From: Auanema rhodensis | Taxonomy: Eukaryota > Nematoda > Chromadorea > Rhabditida > Rhabditidae | Direction: 5' to 3' | Length of the DNA: 64,000 bases | Assembly: GCA_964057225.1 (NCBI GenBank) | Contig: OZ059900.1 | Span: 4,784,501 to 4,848,500, forward strand | Part shown: one piece after another, positions 12,479-26,300 of the stretch | How the letters are laid out: the number at the start of each line of letters is the position of its first letter | Position numbering within the stretch: position 1 is the first letter of the stretch | The notes under the pieces: model-generated | What the model was told of the DNA's origin: nothing | Seen by the model: the letters and a program-made list of their open reading frames with translations, nothing else | The model's database searches: none | Made by a program: the position numbers and the translations under genes

Positions 12479-13710
12479 TCTAGACTAATATGACCATGGG
12501 AAATTCATTTAAGTTCACAGTATTCTTTTATCTTTAACGGTATCCGAGTTACAAATCAAGATCACTTTCTTTGGATACTTAGGTGGTATAGCTACCTGTT
12601 CACAAAAAATTGGAAGTCTTGGTTACCATGCATCAAATCCTTTGAGATAGTGTTTCTAGACTAATATAACCATGGGGACTTCATCAAATTTCACAGTATT
12701 CTTCTATCTTCAACGGTATCCGAGTTACAAATCAAGATCACTTTCTTTGGATACTTAGGTGGTATAGCTACCTGTTCACAAAAAATTGGAAGTCCTGGTT
12801 ACCATGCATCAAACCCATTAAAATTGTGTTTCTAGACTAATATGACCATGGGAAATTCATTTAAGTTTACAGTATGCTTCTATCTTTAACGGTATCCGAG
12901 TAACAAATCAAGATCACTTTCTTTGGATACTTAGGTGGTATAGCTACCTGTTCACAAAAAATTGGAAGTTTTGGTTACCATGCATCAAATCCTTTAAGAT
13001 AGTGTTTCTAGACTACTATAACCATGGGGACTTCTTCAAATTTTACAGTATTCTTCTATCTTTAACGGTATCCGAGTTACAAATCAAGATCACTTTCTTT
13101 GGATACTTAGGTGGTATAGCTACCTGTTCACAAAAAATTGGAAGTCCTGGTTACCATGCATCAAACCCATTAAAATTGTGTTTCTAGACTAATATGACCA
13201 TGGGAAATTTATTTAAGTTCACAGTATTCTTTTATCTTCAACGGTATCCCAGTTACAAATCAAGATCACTTTCTTTGGATACTTATGTGGTATAGCTACC
13301 TGTTCACAAAAAATTGGAAGTCTTGGTTACCATGCATCAAATCCTTTAAGATAGTGTTTCTAGACTAATATAACCATGGGCATTTCATCAAATTTCACAG
13401 TATTCTTCTATCTTTAACGGTATCCGAGTTACAAATCAAGATCACTTTCTTTGGATACTTAGGTGGTATAGCTACCTGTTCACAAAAAATTGGAAGTCCT
13501 GGTTACCATGCATCAAACCCATTAAGATTGTGTTTCTAGACTAATATAACCATGGGAAATTCATTTAAGTTCACAGTATTCTTCTATCTTTAACGGTATC
13601 CGAGTTACAAATCAAGATCACTTTCTTTGGATACTTAGGTGGTATAGCTACCTGTTCACAAAAAATTGGAAGTCTTGGTTACCATGCATCAAATCCTTTA
13701 AGATTGTGTT
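12479..13710. repeat. Isolated copy of the right-hand 7-mer HOR
   Basis: Seven consecutive units read A (ATCCTTTGAG tail), C (CTTCAAC), G (GAGTAAC), C', B, C, A'. This is exactly the order that dominates from about 36.4 kb onward. Private changes mark it as an older or diverged copy: ATGCTTC near 12874, TTC for ATC in the C' head, TAC for TAA at 13016, TATCCCAG in the B unit near 13248, and GGGCATTTC in the C unit near 13380. The TAC change opens a chance frame (see rejected items). Confidence 0.8.
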
Positions 13711-15294
13711 TCTAGACTAATATGACTATGGGAAATTCATTTAAGTTCACAGTATTCTTCTATCTTTAACGGTATCCGAGTTACAAATCAAGATCACTTT
13801 CTTTGGATACTTAGGTGGTATAGCTACCTGTTCACAAAAAATTGGAAGTCTTGGTTACCATGCATCAAACACAATACGATAGTGTTTCTAGACTAATATG
13901 ACCATGAGAAATTCATTTAAGTTTACAGTATTCTTCTATCTTTAACGGTATCCGAGTTACAAATCAAGATCACTTTCTTTGGATACTTAGGTGGTATAGC
14001 TACCTGTTCACAAAAAATTGGAAGTCTTGGTTACCATGCATCAAACCCATTAAGATTGTGTTTCTAGACTAATATGACCATGGGAAATTCATTTAAGTTC
14101 ACAGTATTCTTTTATCTTTAACGGTATCCGAGTTACAAATCAAGATCACTTTCTTTGGATACTTAGGTGGTATAGCTACCTGTTCACAAAAAATTGGAAG
14201 TCCTGGTTACCATGCATCAAACCCATTAAAATTGTGTTTCTAGACTAATATGACCATGGGAAATTTATTTAAGTTCACAGTATTCTTTTATCTTCAACGG
14301 TATCCGAGTTACAAATCAAGATCACTTTCTTTGGATACTTATGTGGTATAGCTACCTGTTCACAAAAAATTGGAAGTCTTGGTTACCATGCATCAAATCC
14401 TTTAAGATAGTGTTTCTAGACTAATATAACCATGGGGACTTCATCAAATTTCACAGTATTCTTCTATCTTTAACGGTATCCGAGTTACAAATCAAGATCA
14501 CTTTCTTTGGATACTTAGGTGGTATAGCTACCTGTTCACAAAAAATTGGAAGTCCTGGTTACCATGCATCAAACCCATTAAAATTGTGTTTCTAGACTAA
14601 TATGACCATGGGAAATTTATTTAAGTTCACAGTATTCTTTTATCTTCAACGGTATCCGAGTTACAAATCAAGATCACTTTCTTTGGATACTTATGTGGTA
14701 TAGCTACCTGTTCACAAAAAATTGGAAGTCTTGGTTACCATGCATCAAATCCTTTAAGATTGTGTTTCTAGACTAATATGACCATGGGAAATTCATTTAA
14801 GTTCACAGTATTCTTCTATCTCTAACGGTATCCGAGTTACAAATCAAGATCACTTTCTTTGGATACTTAGGTGGTATAGCTACCTGTTCACAAAAAATTG
14901 GAAGTCTTGGTTACCATGCATCAAACACAATACGATAGTGTTTCTAGACTAATATGACCATGAGAAATTCATTTAAGTTTACAGTATTCTTCTATCTTTA
15001 ACGGTATCCGAGTTACAAATCAAGATCACTTTCTTTGGATACTTAGGTGGTATAGCTACCTGTTCACAAAAAATTGGAAGTCTTGGTTACCATGCATCAA
15101 ACCCATTAAGATTGTGTTTCTAGACTAATATGACCATGGGAAATTCATTTAAGTTCACAGTATTCTTTTATCTTTAACGGTATCCGAGTTACAAATCAAG
15201 ATCACTTTCTTTGGATACTTAGGTGGTATAGCTACCTGTTCACAAAAAATTGGAAGTCTTGGTTACCATGCATCAAACACAATACGATAGTGTT
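13711..15294. repeat. F/A/B/C mixed monomers
   Basis: The units are A (NcoI lost as ACTATGG, 13711), F (13887), A, B, C, B, A with TCTCTAAC (14767), F (14943) and A (15119). The order B-C-B-A(TCTCTAAC)-F-A recurs as 23037-24092 and in part at 27261-28140, so this is an earlier or parallel copy of that motif. No tandem period is seen inside the block itself. Confidence 0.75.
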
Positions 15295-15987
15295 TCTAGA
15301 CTAATATGACCATGGGGACTTCATTAAAATTAACAGTATTCTTCTATCTTCAACGGTATCCGAGTTACAAATCAAGATCACTTTCTTTGGATACTTAGGT
15401 GGTATAGCTACCTGTTCACAAAAAATTGGAAGTCCTGGTTACCATGCATCAAACCCATTAAGATTGTGTTTCTAGACTAATATGACCATGGGAAATTCAT
15501 TTAAGTTCACAGTATTCTTTTATCTTTAACGGTATCCGAGTTACAAATCAAGATCACTTTCTTTGGATACTTAGGTGGTATAGCTACCTGTTCACAAAAA
15601 ATTGGAAGTCCTGGTTACCTTGCATCAAACCCATTAAGATTGTGTTTCTAGACTAATATGACCATGGGAAATTCATTTAAGTTCACAGTATTCTTCTATC
15701 TTTAACGGTATCCGAGTTACAAATCAAGATCACTTTCTTTGGATACTTAGGTGGTATAGCTACCTGTTCACAAAAAATTGGAAGTCTTGGTTACCATGCA
15801 TCAAACACAATACGATAGTGTTTCTAGACTAATATGACCATGGGGACTTCATTAAAATTAACAGTATTCTTCTATCTTCAACGGTATCCGAGTTACAAAT
15901 CAAGATCACTTTCTTTGGATACTTAGGTGGTATAGCTACCTGTTCACAAAAAATTGGAAGTCCTGGTTACCATGCATCAAACCCATT

Positions 15988-15988
15988 A
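15988..15988. other. 1-bp deletion in monomer tail (first of two)
   Basis: The tail reads CCCATTAGATTG where neighbours read CCCATTAAGATTG, so one A is missing and this unit is 175 bp. It is one of only two net register changes I can find in 64 kb. Placement within the two-A run is arbitrary. Confidence 0.9.
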
Positions 15989-17746
15989 GATTGTGTTTCT
16001 AGACTAATATGACCATGGGAAATTCATTTAAGTTCACAGTATTCTTTTATCTTTAACGGTATCCGAGTTACAAATCAAGATCACTTTCTTTGGATACTTA
16101 GGTGGTATAGCTACCTGTTCACAAAAAATTGGAAGTCCTGGTTACCTTGCATCAAACCCATTAAGATTGTGTTTCTAGACTAATATGACCATGGGAAATT
16201 CATTTAAGTTCACAGTATTCTTCTATCTTTAACGGTATCCGAGTTACAAATCAAGATCACTTTCTTTGGATACTTAGGTGGTATAGCTACCTGTTCACAA
16301 AAAATTGGAAGTCTTGGTTACCATGCATCAAACACAATACGATAGTGTTTCTAGACTAATATGACCATGGGGACTTCATTAAAATTAACAGTATTCTTCT
16401 ATCTTCAACGGTATCCGAGTTACAAATCAAGATCACTTTCTTTGGATACTTAGGTGGTATAGCTACCTGTTCACAAAAAATTGGAAGTCTTGGTTACCAT
16501 GCATCAAACCCATTAAGATTGTGTTTCTAGACTAATATGACCATGGGAAATTCATTTAAGTTCACAGTATTCTTTTATCTTTAACGGTATCCGAGTTACA
16601 AATCAAGATCACTTTCTTTGGATACTTAGGTGGTATAGCTACCTGTTCACAAAAAATTGGAAGTCCTGGTTACCTTGCATCAAACCCATTAAGATTGTGT
16701 TTCTAGACTAATATGACCATGGGAAATTCATTTAAGTTCACAGTATTCTTCTATCTTTAACGGTATCCGAGTTACAAATCAAGATCACTTTCTTTGGATA
16801 CTTAGGTGGTATAGCTACCTGTTCACAAAAAATTGGAAGTCTTGGTTACCATGCATCAAACCCATTAAGATTGTGTTTCTAGACTAATATGACCATGGGA
16901 AATTCATTTAAGTTCACAGTATTCTTTTATCTTTAACGGTATCCGAGTTACAAATCAAGATCACTTTCTTTGGATACTTAGGTGGTATAGCTACCTGTTC
17001 ACAAAAAATTGGAAGTCTTGGTTACCATGCATCAAACACAATACGATAGTGTTTCTAGACTAATATGACCATGGGGACTTCATTAAAATTAACAGTATTC
17101 TTCTATCTTCAACGGTATCCGAGTTACAAATCAAGATCACTTTCTTTGGATACTTAGGTGGTATAGCTACCTGTTCACAAAAAATTGGAAGTCCTGGTTA
17201 CCATGCATCAAACCCATTAAGATTGTGTTTCTAGACTAATATGACCATGGGAAATTCATTTAAGTTTACAGTATTCTTTTATCTTTAACGGTATCCGAGT
17301 TACAAATCAAGATCACTTTCTTTGGATACTTAGGTGGTATAGCTACCTGTTCACAAAAAATTGGAAGTCCTGGTTACCTTGCATCAAACCCATTAAGATT
17401 GTGTTTCTAGACTAATATGACCATGGGAAATTCATTTAAGTTCACAGTATTCTTCTATCTTTAACGGTATCCGAGTTACAAATCAAGATCACTTTCTTTG
17501 GATACTTAGGTGGTATAGCTACCTGTTCACAAAAAATTGGAAGTCTTGGTTACCATGCATCAAACACAATACGATAGTGTTTCTAGACTAATATGACCAT
17601 GAGGACTTCATTAAAATTAACAGTATTCTTCTATCTTCAACGGTATCCGAGTTACAAATCAAGATCACTTTCTTTGGATACTTAGGTGGTATAGCTACCT
17701 GTTCACAAAAAATTGGAAGTCCTGGTTACCATGCATCAAACCCATT

Positions 17747-17747
17747 A
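17747..17747. other. 1-bp deletion in monomer tail (second, identical)
   Basis: The same CCCATTAGATTG deletion occurs 1759 bp after the first, that is 10 units less the missing base. After it all XbaI sites follow 157+176n to the end of the window. It was copied with its 10-mer rather than arising twice. Confidence 0.9.
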
Positions 17748-18108
17748 GATTGTGTTTCTAGACTAATATGACCATGGGAAATTCATTTAAGTTCACAGTA
17801 TTCTTTTATCTTTAACGGTATCCGAGTTACAAATCAAGATCACTTTCTTTGGATACTTAGGTGGTATAGCTACCTGTTCACAAAAAATTGGAAGTCCTGG
17901 TTACCTTGCATCAAACCCATTAAGATTGTGTTTCTAGACTAATATGACCATGGGAAATTCATTTAAGTTCACAGTATTCTTCTATCTTTAACGGTATCCG
18001 AGTTACAAATCAAGATCACTTTCTTTGGATACTTAGGTGGTATAGCTACCTGTTCACAAAAAATTGGAAGTCTTGGTTACCATGCATCAAACACAATACG
18101 ATAGTGTT

Positions 18109-20044
18109 TCTAGACTAATATGACCATGGGGACTTCATTTAAATTAACAGTATTCTTCTATCTTCAACGGTATCCGAGTTACAAATCAAGATCACTTTCT
18201 TTGGATACTTAGGTGGTATAGCTACCTGTTCACAAAAAATTGGAAGTCCTGGTTACCATGCATCAAACACAATACGATAGTGTTTCTAGACTAATATGAC
18301 CATGGGAAATTCATTTAAGTTCACAGTATTCTTTTATCTTTAACGGTATCCGAGTTACAAATCAAGATCACTTTCTTTGGATACTTAGGTGGTATAGCTA
18401 CCTGTTCACAAAAAATTGGAAGTCTTGGTTACCATGCATCAAATCCTTTGAGATAGTGTTTCTAGACTAATATAACCATGGGGACTTCATCAAATTTCAC
18501 AGTATTCTTCTATCTTCAACGGTATCCGAGTTACAAATCAAGATCACTTTCTTTGGATACTTAGGTGGTATAGCTACCTGTTCACAAAAAATTGGAAGTC
18601 TTGGTTACCATGCATCAAACCCATTAAGATTGTGTTTCTAGACTAATATGACCATGGGGACTTCATTAAAATTAACAGTATTCTTCTATCTTCAACGGTA
18701 TCCGAGTTACAAATCAAGATCACTTTCTTTGGATACTTAGGTGGTATAGCTACCTGTTCACAAAAAATTGGAAGTCTTGGTTACCATGCATCAAACCCAT
18801 TAAGATTGTGTTTCTAGACTAATATGACCATGGGAAATTCATTTAAGTTCACAGTATTCTTTTATCTTTAACGGTATCCGAGTTACAAATCAAGATCACT
18901 TTCTTTGGATACTTAGGTGGTATAGCTACCTGTTCACAAAAAATTGGAAGTCCTGGTTACCATGCATCAAACCCATTAAAATTGTGTTTCTAGACTAATA
19001 TGACCATGGGAAATTTATTTAAGTTCACAGTATTCTTTTATCTTCAACGGTATCCGAGTTACAAATCAAGATCACTTTCTTTGGATACTTATGTGGTATA
19101 GCTACCTGTTCACAAAAAATTGGAAGTCTTGGTTACCATGCATCAAATCCTTTAAGATTGTGTTTCTAGACTAATATGACCATGGGAAATTCATTTAAGT
19201 TCACAGTATTCTTTTATCTTTAACGGTATCCGAGTTACAAATCAAGATCACTTTCTTTGGATACTTAGGTGGTATAGCTACCTGTTCACAAAAAATTGGA
19301 AGTCTTGGTTACCATGCATCAAACACAATACGATAGTGTTTCTAGACTAATATGACCATGGGGACTTCATTAAAATTAACAGTATTCTTCTATCTTCAAC
19401 GGTATCCGAGTTACAAATCAAGATCACTTTCTTTGGATACTTAGGTGGTATAGCTACCTGTTCACAAAAAATTGGAAGTCTTGGTTACCATGCATCAAAC
19501 CCATTAAGATTGTGTTTCTAGACTAATATGACCATGGGAAATTCATTTAAGTTCACAGTATTCTTTTATCTTTAACGGTATCCGAGTTACAAATCAAGAT
19601 CACTTTCTTTGGATACTTAGGTGGTATAGCTACCTGTTCACAAAAAATTGGAAGTCCTGGTTACCATGCATCAAACCCATTAAAATTGTGTTTCTAGACT
19701 AATATGACCATGGGAAATTCATTTAAGTTTACAGTATTCTTCTATCTTTAACGGTATCCGAGTAACAAATCAAGATCACTTTCTTTGGATACTTAGGTGG
19801 TATAGCTACCTGTTCACAAAAAATTGGAAGTTTTGGTTACCATGCATCAAATCCTTTAAGATAGTGTTTCTAGACTAATATAACCATGGGGACTTCATCA
19901 AATTTTACAGTATTCTTCTATCTTTAACGGTATCCGAGTTACAAATCAAGATCACTTTCTTTGGATACTTAGGTGGTATAGCTACCTGTTCACAAAAAAT
20001 TGGAAGTCTTGGTTACCATGCATCAAACACAATACGATAGTGTT
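18109..20044. repeat. Mixed D/A/C/G monomers
   Basis: The units are D with CATTTAAATTAAC (18109), A, C (18461), D, A, B, A, D (19341), A, G (19693) and C' (19869). D-A-B-A at 18637-19340 is followed by D-A-G-C' at 19341-20044, a diverged 4-unit echo. The G-C' pair is an outlier of the linkage seen throughout the right part. No cleaner period is visible. Confidence 0.75.
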
Positions 20045-22508
20045 TCTAGACTAATATGACCATGGGGACTTCATTAAAATTAACAGTATTCTTCTATCTT
20101 CAACGGTATCCGAGTTACAAATCAAGATCACTTTCTTTGGATACTTAGGTGGTATAGCTACCTGTTCACAAAAAATTGGAAGTCCTGGTTACCATGCATC
20201 AAACCCATTAAGATTGTGTTTCTAGACTAATATGACCATGGGAAATTCATTTAAGTTCACAGTATTCTTTTATCTTTAACGGTATCCGAGTTACAAATCA
20301 AGATCACTTTCTTTGGATACTTAGGTGGTATAGCTACCTGTTCACAAAAAATTGGAAGTCCTGGTTACCTTGCATCAAACCCATTAAGATTGTGTTTCTA
20401 GACTAATATGACCATGGGAAATTCATTTAAGTTCACAGTATTCTTTTATCTTTAACGGTATCCGAGTTACAAATCAAGATCACTTTCTTTGGATACTTAG
20501 GTGGTATAGCTACCTGTTCACAAAAAATTGGAAGTCCTGGTTACCATGCATCAAACCCATTAAGATTGTGTTTCTAGACTAATATGACCATGGGAAATTC
20601 ATTTAAGTTCACAGTATTCTTTTATCTTCAACGGTATCCGAGTTACAAATCAAGATCACTTTCTTTGGATACTTAGGTGGTATAGCTACCTGTTCACAAA
20701 AAATTGGAAGTCCTGGTTACCATGCATCAAACCCATTAAGATTGTGTTTCTAGACTAATATGACCATGATGACTTCATTGAAATTCACAGTATTCTTCTA
20801 TCTTCAACGGTATCCGAGTTACAAATCAAGATCACTTTCTTTGGATACTTAGGTGGTATAGCTACCTGTTCACAAAAAATTGGAAGTCTTGGTTACCATG
20901 CATCAAACCCATTAAGATTGTGTTTCTAGACTAATATGACCATGGGAAATTCATTTAAGTTCACAGTATTCTTTTATCTTTAACGGTATCCGAGTTACAA
21001 ATCAAGATCACTTTCTTTGGATACTTAGGTGGTATAGCTACCTGTTCACAAAAAATTGGAAGTCTTGGTTACCATGCATCAAACACAATACGATAGTGTT
21101 TCTAGACTAATATGACCATGGGGACTTCATTAAAATTAACAGTATTCTTCTATCTTTAACGGTATCCGAGTTACAAATCAAGATCACTTTCTTTGGATAC
21201 TTAGGTGGTATAGCTACCTGTTCACAAAAAATTGGAAGTCTTGGTTACCATGCATCAAACACAATACGATAGTGTTTCTAGACTAAAATGACCATGGGGA
21301 CTTCATTAAAATTAACAGTATTCTTCTATCTTCAACGGTATCCGAGTTACAAATCAAGATCACTTTCTTTGGATACTTAGGTGGTATAGCTACCTGTTCA
21401 CAAAAAATTGGAAGTCCTGGTTACCATGCATCAAACCCATTAAGATTGTGTTTCTAGACTAATATGACCATGGGAAATTCATTTAAGTTCACAGTATTCT
21501 TTTATCTTTAACGGTATCCGAGTTACAAATCAAGATCACTTTCTTTGGATACTTAGGTGGTATAGCTACCTGTTCACAAAAAATTGGAAGTCCTGGTTAC
21601 CTTGCATCAAACCCATTAAGATTGTGTTTCTAGACTAATATGACCATGCGAAATTCATTTAAGTTCACAGTATTCTTCTATCTTTAACGGTATCCGAGTT
21701 ACAAATCAAGATCACTTTCTTTGGATACTTAGGTGGTATAGCTACCTGTTCACAAAAAATTGGAAGTCCTGGTTACCATGCATCAAACCCATTAAGATTG
21801 TGTTTCTAGACTAATATGACCATGGGAAATTCATTTAAGTTCACAGTATTCTTTTATCTTCAACGGTATCCGAGTTACAAATCAAGATCACTTTCTTTGG
21901 ATACTTAGGTGGTATAGCTACCTGTTCACAAAAAATTGGAAGTCCTGGTTACCATGCATCAAACCCATTAAGATTGTGTTTCTAGACTAATATGACCATG
22001 ATGACTTCATTGAAATTCACAGTATTCTTCTATCTTCAACGGTATCCGAGTTACAAATCAAGATCACTTTCTTTGGATACTTAGGTGGTATAGCTACCTG
22101 TTCACAAAAAATTGGAAGTCTTGGTTACCATGCATCAAACCCATTAAGATTGTGTTTCTAGACTAATATGACCATGGGAAATTCATTTAAGTTCACAGTA
22201 TTCTTTTATCTTTAACGGTATCCGAGTTACAAATCAAGATCACTTTCTTTGGATACTTAGGTGGTATAGCTACCTGTTCACAAAAAATTGGAAGTCTTGG
22301 TTACCATGCATCAAACACAATACGATAGTGTTTCTAGACTAATATGACCATGGGGACTTCATTAAAATTAACAGTATTCTTCTATCTTCAACGGTATCCG
22401 AGTTACAAATCAAGATCACTTTCTTTGGATACTTAGGTGGTATAGCTACCTGTTCACAAAAAATTGGAAGTCTTGGTTACCATGCATCAAACCCATTAAG
22501 ATTGTGTT
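20045..22508. repeat. 7-mer HOR D-A-A-A-E-A-D, two copies
   Basis: Units 20045-21276 and 21277-22508 have the same order, 1232 bp apart, fixed by E units at 20749 and 21981 and by AACCTTGC tails in the second unit of each. This 7-mer has the same length as the right-hand 7-mer but quite different members, so the equal length is coincidence or reflects a favoured exchange distance. Private differences include CTAAAATG (21287), CATGCGAAATTC at 21629 with TTCTATC, and TTTAAC in the D unit at 21101. The E-centred core resembles that of the 10-mer at 6.8-10.2 kb. Confidence 0.85.
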
Positions 22509-23388
22509 TCTAGACTAATATGACCATGGGAAATTCATTTAAGTTCACAGTATTCTTTTATCTTTAACGGTATCCGAGTTACAAATCAAGATCACTTTCT
22601 TTGGATACTTAGGTGGTATAGCTACCTGTTCACAAAAAATTGGAAGTCCTGGTTACCATGCATCAAACCCATTAAAATTGTGTTTCTAGACTAATATGAC
22701 CATGGGAAATTCATTTAAGTTTACAGTATTCTTCTATCTTTAACGGTATCCGAGTAACAAATCAAGATCACTTTCTTTGGATACTTAGGTGGTATAGCTA
22801 CCTGTTCACAAAAAATTGGAAGTTTTGGTTACCATGCATCAAATCCTTTAAGATAGTGTTTCTAGACTAATATAACCATGGGGACTTCATCAAATTTTAC
22901 AGTATTCTTCTATCTTTAACGGTATCCGAGTTACAAATCAAGATCACTTTCTTTGGATACTTAGGTGGTATAGCTACCTGTTCACAAAAAATTGGAAGTC
23001 CTGGTTACCATGCATCAAACCCATTAAAATTGTGTTTCTAGACTAATATGACCATGGGAAATTTATTTAAGTTCACAGTATTCTTTTATCTTCAACGGTA
23101 TCCGAGTTACAAATCAAGATCACTTTCTTTGGATACTTATGTGGTATAGCTACCTGTTCACAAAAAATTGGAAGTCTTGGTTACCATGCATCAAATCCTT
23201 TAAGATAGTGTTTCTAGACTAATATAACCATGGGGACTTCATCAAATTTCACAGTATTCTTCTATCTTTAACGGTATCCTAGTTACAAATCAAGATCACT
23301 TTCTTTGGATACTTAGGTGGTATAGCTACCTGTTCACAAAAAATTGGAAGTCCTGGTTACCATGCATCAAACCCATTAAAATTGTGTT
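22509..23388. repeat. Partial 7-mer run A-G-C'-B-C
   Basis: A (CCCATTAAA tail), G (22685), C' (22861), B (23037) and C (23213) keep the linkage G-C'-B-C of the right-hand HOR but lack its C before G. The C unit carries TATCCTAG for TATCCGAG (23280). The block is a fragment of the same family placed between two unrelated HORs. Confidence 0.75.
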
Positions 23389-26300
23389 TCTAGACTGATA
23401 TGACCATGGGAAATTTATTTAAGTTCACAGTATTCTTTTATCTTCAACGGTATCCGAGTTACAAATCAAGATCACTTTCTTTGGATACTTATGTGGTATA
23501 GCTACCTGTTCACAAAAAATTGGAAGTCTTGGTTACCATGCATCAAATCCTTTAAGATTGTGTTTCTAGACTAATATGACCATGGGAAATTCATTTAAGT
23601 TCACAGTATTCTTCTATCTCTAACGGTATCCGAGTTACAAATCAAGATCACTTTCTTTGGATACTTAGGTGGTATAGCTACCTGTTCACAAAAAATTGGA
23701 AGTCTTGGTTACCATGCATCAAACACAATACGATAGTGTTTCTAGACTAATATGACCATGAGAAATTCATTTAAGTTTACAGTATTCTTCTATCTTTAAC
23801 GGTATCCGAGTTACAAATCAAGATCACTTTCTTTGGATACTTAGGTGGTATAGCTACCTGTTCACAAAAAATTGGAAGTCTTGGTTACCATGCATCAAAC
23901 CCATTAAGATTGTGTTTCTAGACTAATATGACCATGGGAAATTCATTTAAGTTCACAGTATTCTTTTATCTTTAACGGTATCCGAGTTACAAATCAAGAT
24001 CACTTTCTTTGGATACTTAGGTGGTATAGCTACCTGTTCACAAAAAATTGGAAGTCTTGGTTACCATGCATCAAACACAATGCGATAGTGTTTCTAGACT
24101 AATATGACCATGGGGACTTCATTAAAATTAACAGTATTCTTCTATCTTCAACGGTATCCGAGTTACAAATCAAGATCACTTTCTTTGGATACTTAGGTGG
24201 TATAGCTACCTGTTCACAAAAAATTGGAAGTCCTAGTTACCATGCATCAAACCCATTAAGATTGTGTTTCTAGACTAATATGACCATGGGAAATTCATTT
24301 AAGTTCACAGTATTCTTTTATCTTTAACGGTATCCGAGTTACAAATCAAGATCACTTTCTTTGGATACTTAGGTGGTATAGCTACCTGTTCACAAAAAAT
24401 TGGAAGTCCTGGTTACCTTGCATCAAACCCATTAAGATTGTGTTTCTAGACTAATATGACCATGGGAAATTCATTTAAGTTCACAGTATTCTTCTATCTT
24501 TAACGGTATCCGAGTTACAAATCAAGATCACTTTCTTTGGATACTTATGTGGTATAGCTACCTGTTCACAAAAAATTGGAAGTCTTGGTTACCATGCATC
24601 AAATCCTTTAAGATAGTGTTTCTAGACTAATATAACCATGGGGACTTCATCAAATTTCACAGTATTCTTCTATCTTTAACGGTATCCGAGTTACAAATCA
24701 AGATCACTTTCTTTGGATACTTAGGTGGTATAGCTACCTGTTCACAAAAAATTGGAAGTCCTGGTTACCATGCATCAAACCCATTAAAATTGTGTTTCTA
24801 GACTGATATGACCATGGGAAATTTATTTAAGTTCACAGTATTCTTTTATCTTCAACGGTATCCGAGTTACAAATCAAGATCACTTTCTTTGGATACTTAT
24901 GTGGTATAGCTACCTGTTCACAAAAAATTGGAAGTCTTGGTTACCATGCATCAAATCCTTTAAGATTGTGTTTCTAGACTAATATGACCATGAGAAATTC
25001 ATTTAAGTTCACAGTATTCTTTTATCTTTAACGGTATCCGAGTTACAAATCAAGATCACTTTCTTTGGATACTTAGGTGGTATAGCTACCTGTTCACAAA
25101 AAATTGGAAGTCTTGGTTACCATGCATCAAACACAATGCGATAGTGTTTCTAGACTAATATGACCATGGGGACTTCATTAAAATTAACAGTATTCTTCTA
25201 TCTTCAACGGTATCCGAGTTACAAATCAAGATCACTTTCTTTGGATACTTAGGTGGTATAGCTACCTGTTCACAAAAAATTGGAAGTCCTGGTTACCATG
25301 CATCAAACCCATTAAGATTGTGTTTCTAGACTAATATGACCATGGGAAATTCATTTAAGTTCACAGTATTCTTTTATCTTTAACGGTATCCGAGTTACAA
25401 ATCAAGATCACTTTCTTTGGATACTTAGGTGGTATAGCTACCTGTTCACAAAAAATTGGAAGTCCTGGTTACCTTGCATCAAACCCATTAAGATTGTGTT
25501 TCTAGACTAATATGACCATGGGAAATTCATTTAAGTTCACAGTATTCTTCTATCTTTAACGGTATCCGAGTTACAAATCAAGATCACTTTCTTTGGATAC
25601 TTATGTGGTATAGCTACCTGTTCACAAAAAATTGGAAGTCTTGGTTACCATGCATCAAATCCTTTAAGATAGTGTTTCTAGACTAATATAACCATGGGGA
25701 CTTCATCAAATTTCACAGTATTCTTCTATCTTTAACGGTATCCGAGTTACAAATCAAGATCACTTTCTTTGGATACTTAGGTGGTATAGCTACCTGTTCA
25801 CAAAAAATTGGAAGTCCTGGTTACCATGCATCAAACCCATTAAAATTGTGTTTCTAGACTAATATGACCATGGGAAATTTATTTAAGTTCACAGTATTCT
25901 TTTATCTTCAACGGTATCCGAGTTACAAATCAAGATCACTTTCTTTGGATACTTATGTGGTATAGCTACCTGTTCACAAAAAATTGGAAGTCTTGGTTAC
26001 CATGCATCAAATCCTTTAAGATTGTGTTTCTAGACTAATATGACCATGGGAAATTCATTTAAGTTCACAGTATTCTTCTATCTCTAACGGTATCCGAGTT
26101 ACAAATCAAGATCACTTTCTTTGGATACTTATGTGGTATAGCTACCTGTTCACAAAAAATTGGAAGTCTTGGTTACCATGCATCAAATCCTTTAAGATAG
26201 TGTTTCTAGACTAATATAACCATGGGGACTTCATCAAATTTCACAGTATTCTTCTATCTTTAACGGTATCCGAGTTACAAATCAAGATCACTTTCTTTGG

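Larger units (their letters stand above)
15295..18108. repeat. D-A-A 3-mer (528 bp) nested in a 10-mer
   Basis: D units start at 15295, 15823, 16350, 17054, 17582 and 18109, so spacings run 3, 3, 4, 3, 3 units. Each D is followed by an A unit with the AACCTTGC tail (NsiI lost) and an A unit with the ACACAATACG tail. The 3-3-4 pattern defines a 10-mer: 15295-17053, then 17054 onward. Both 10-mers carry the same 1-bp deletion in their second D unit (CCCATTAGATTG, near 15988 and 17747), which proves descent of one from the other. Private changes are AAGTTTAC in the A unit at 17230 and CATGAGG at 17582. Confidence 0.88.

Noticed and set aside
13002-13187. 61-codon open frame starting GTG
   Set aside because: It lies wholly within one satellite unit plus a few bases. 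It is open only because TAA after CTAGAC became TAC (13016). There is no ribosome site, no family resemblance, and 176 is not a multiple of 3, so the frame does not persist.
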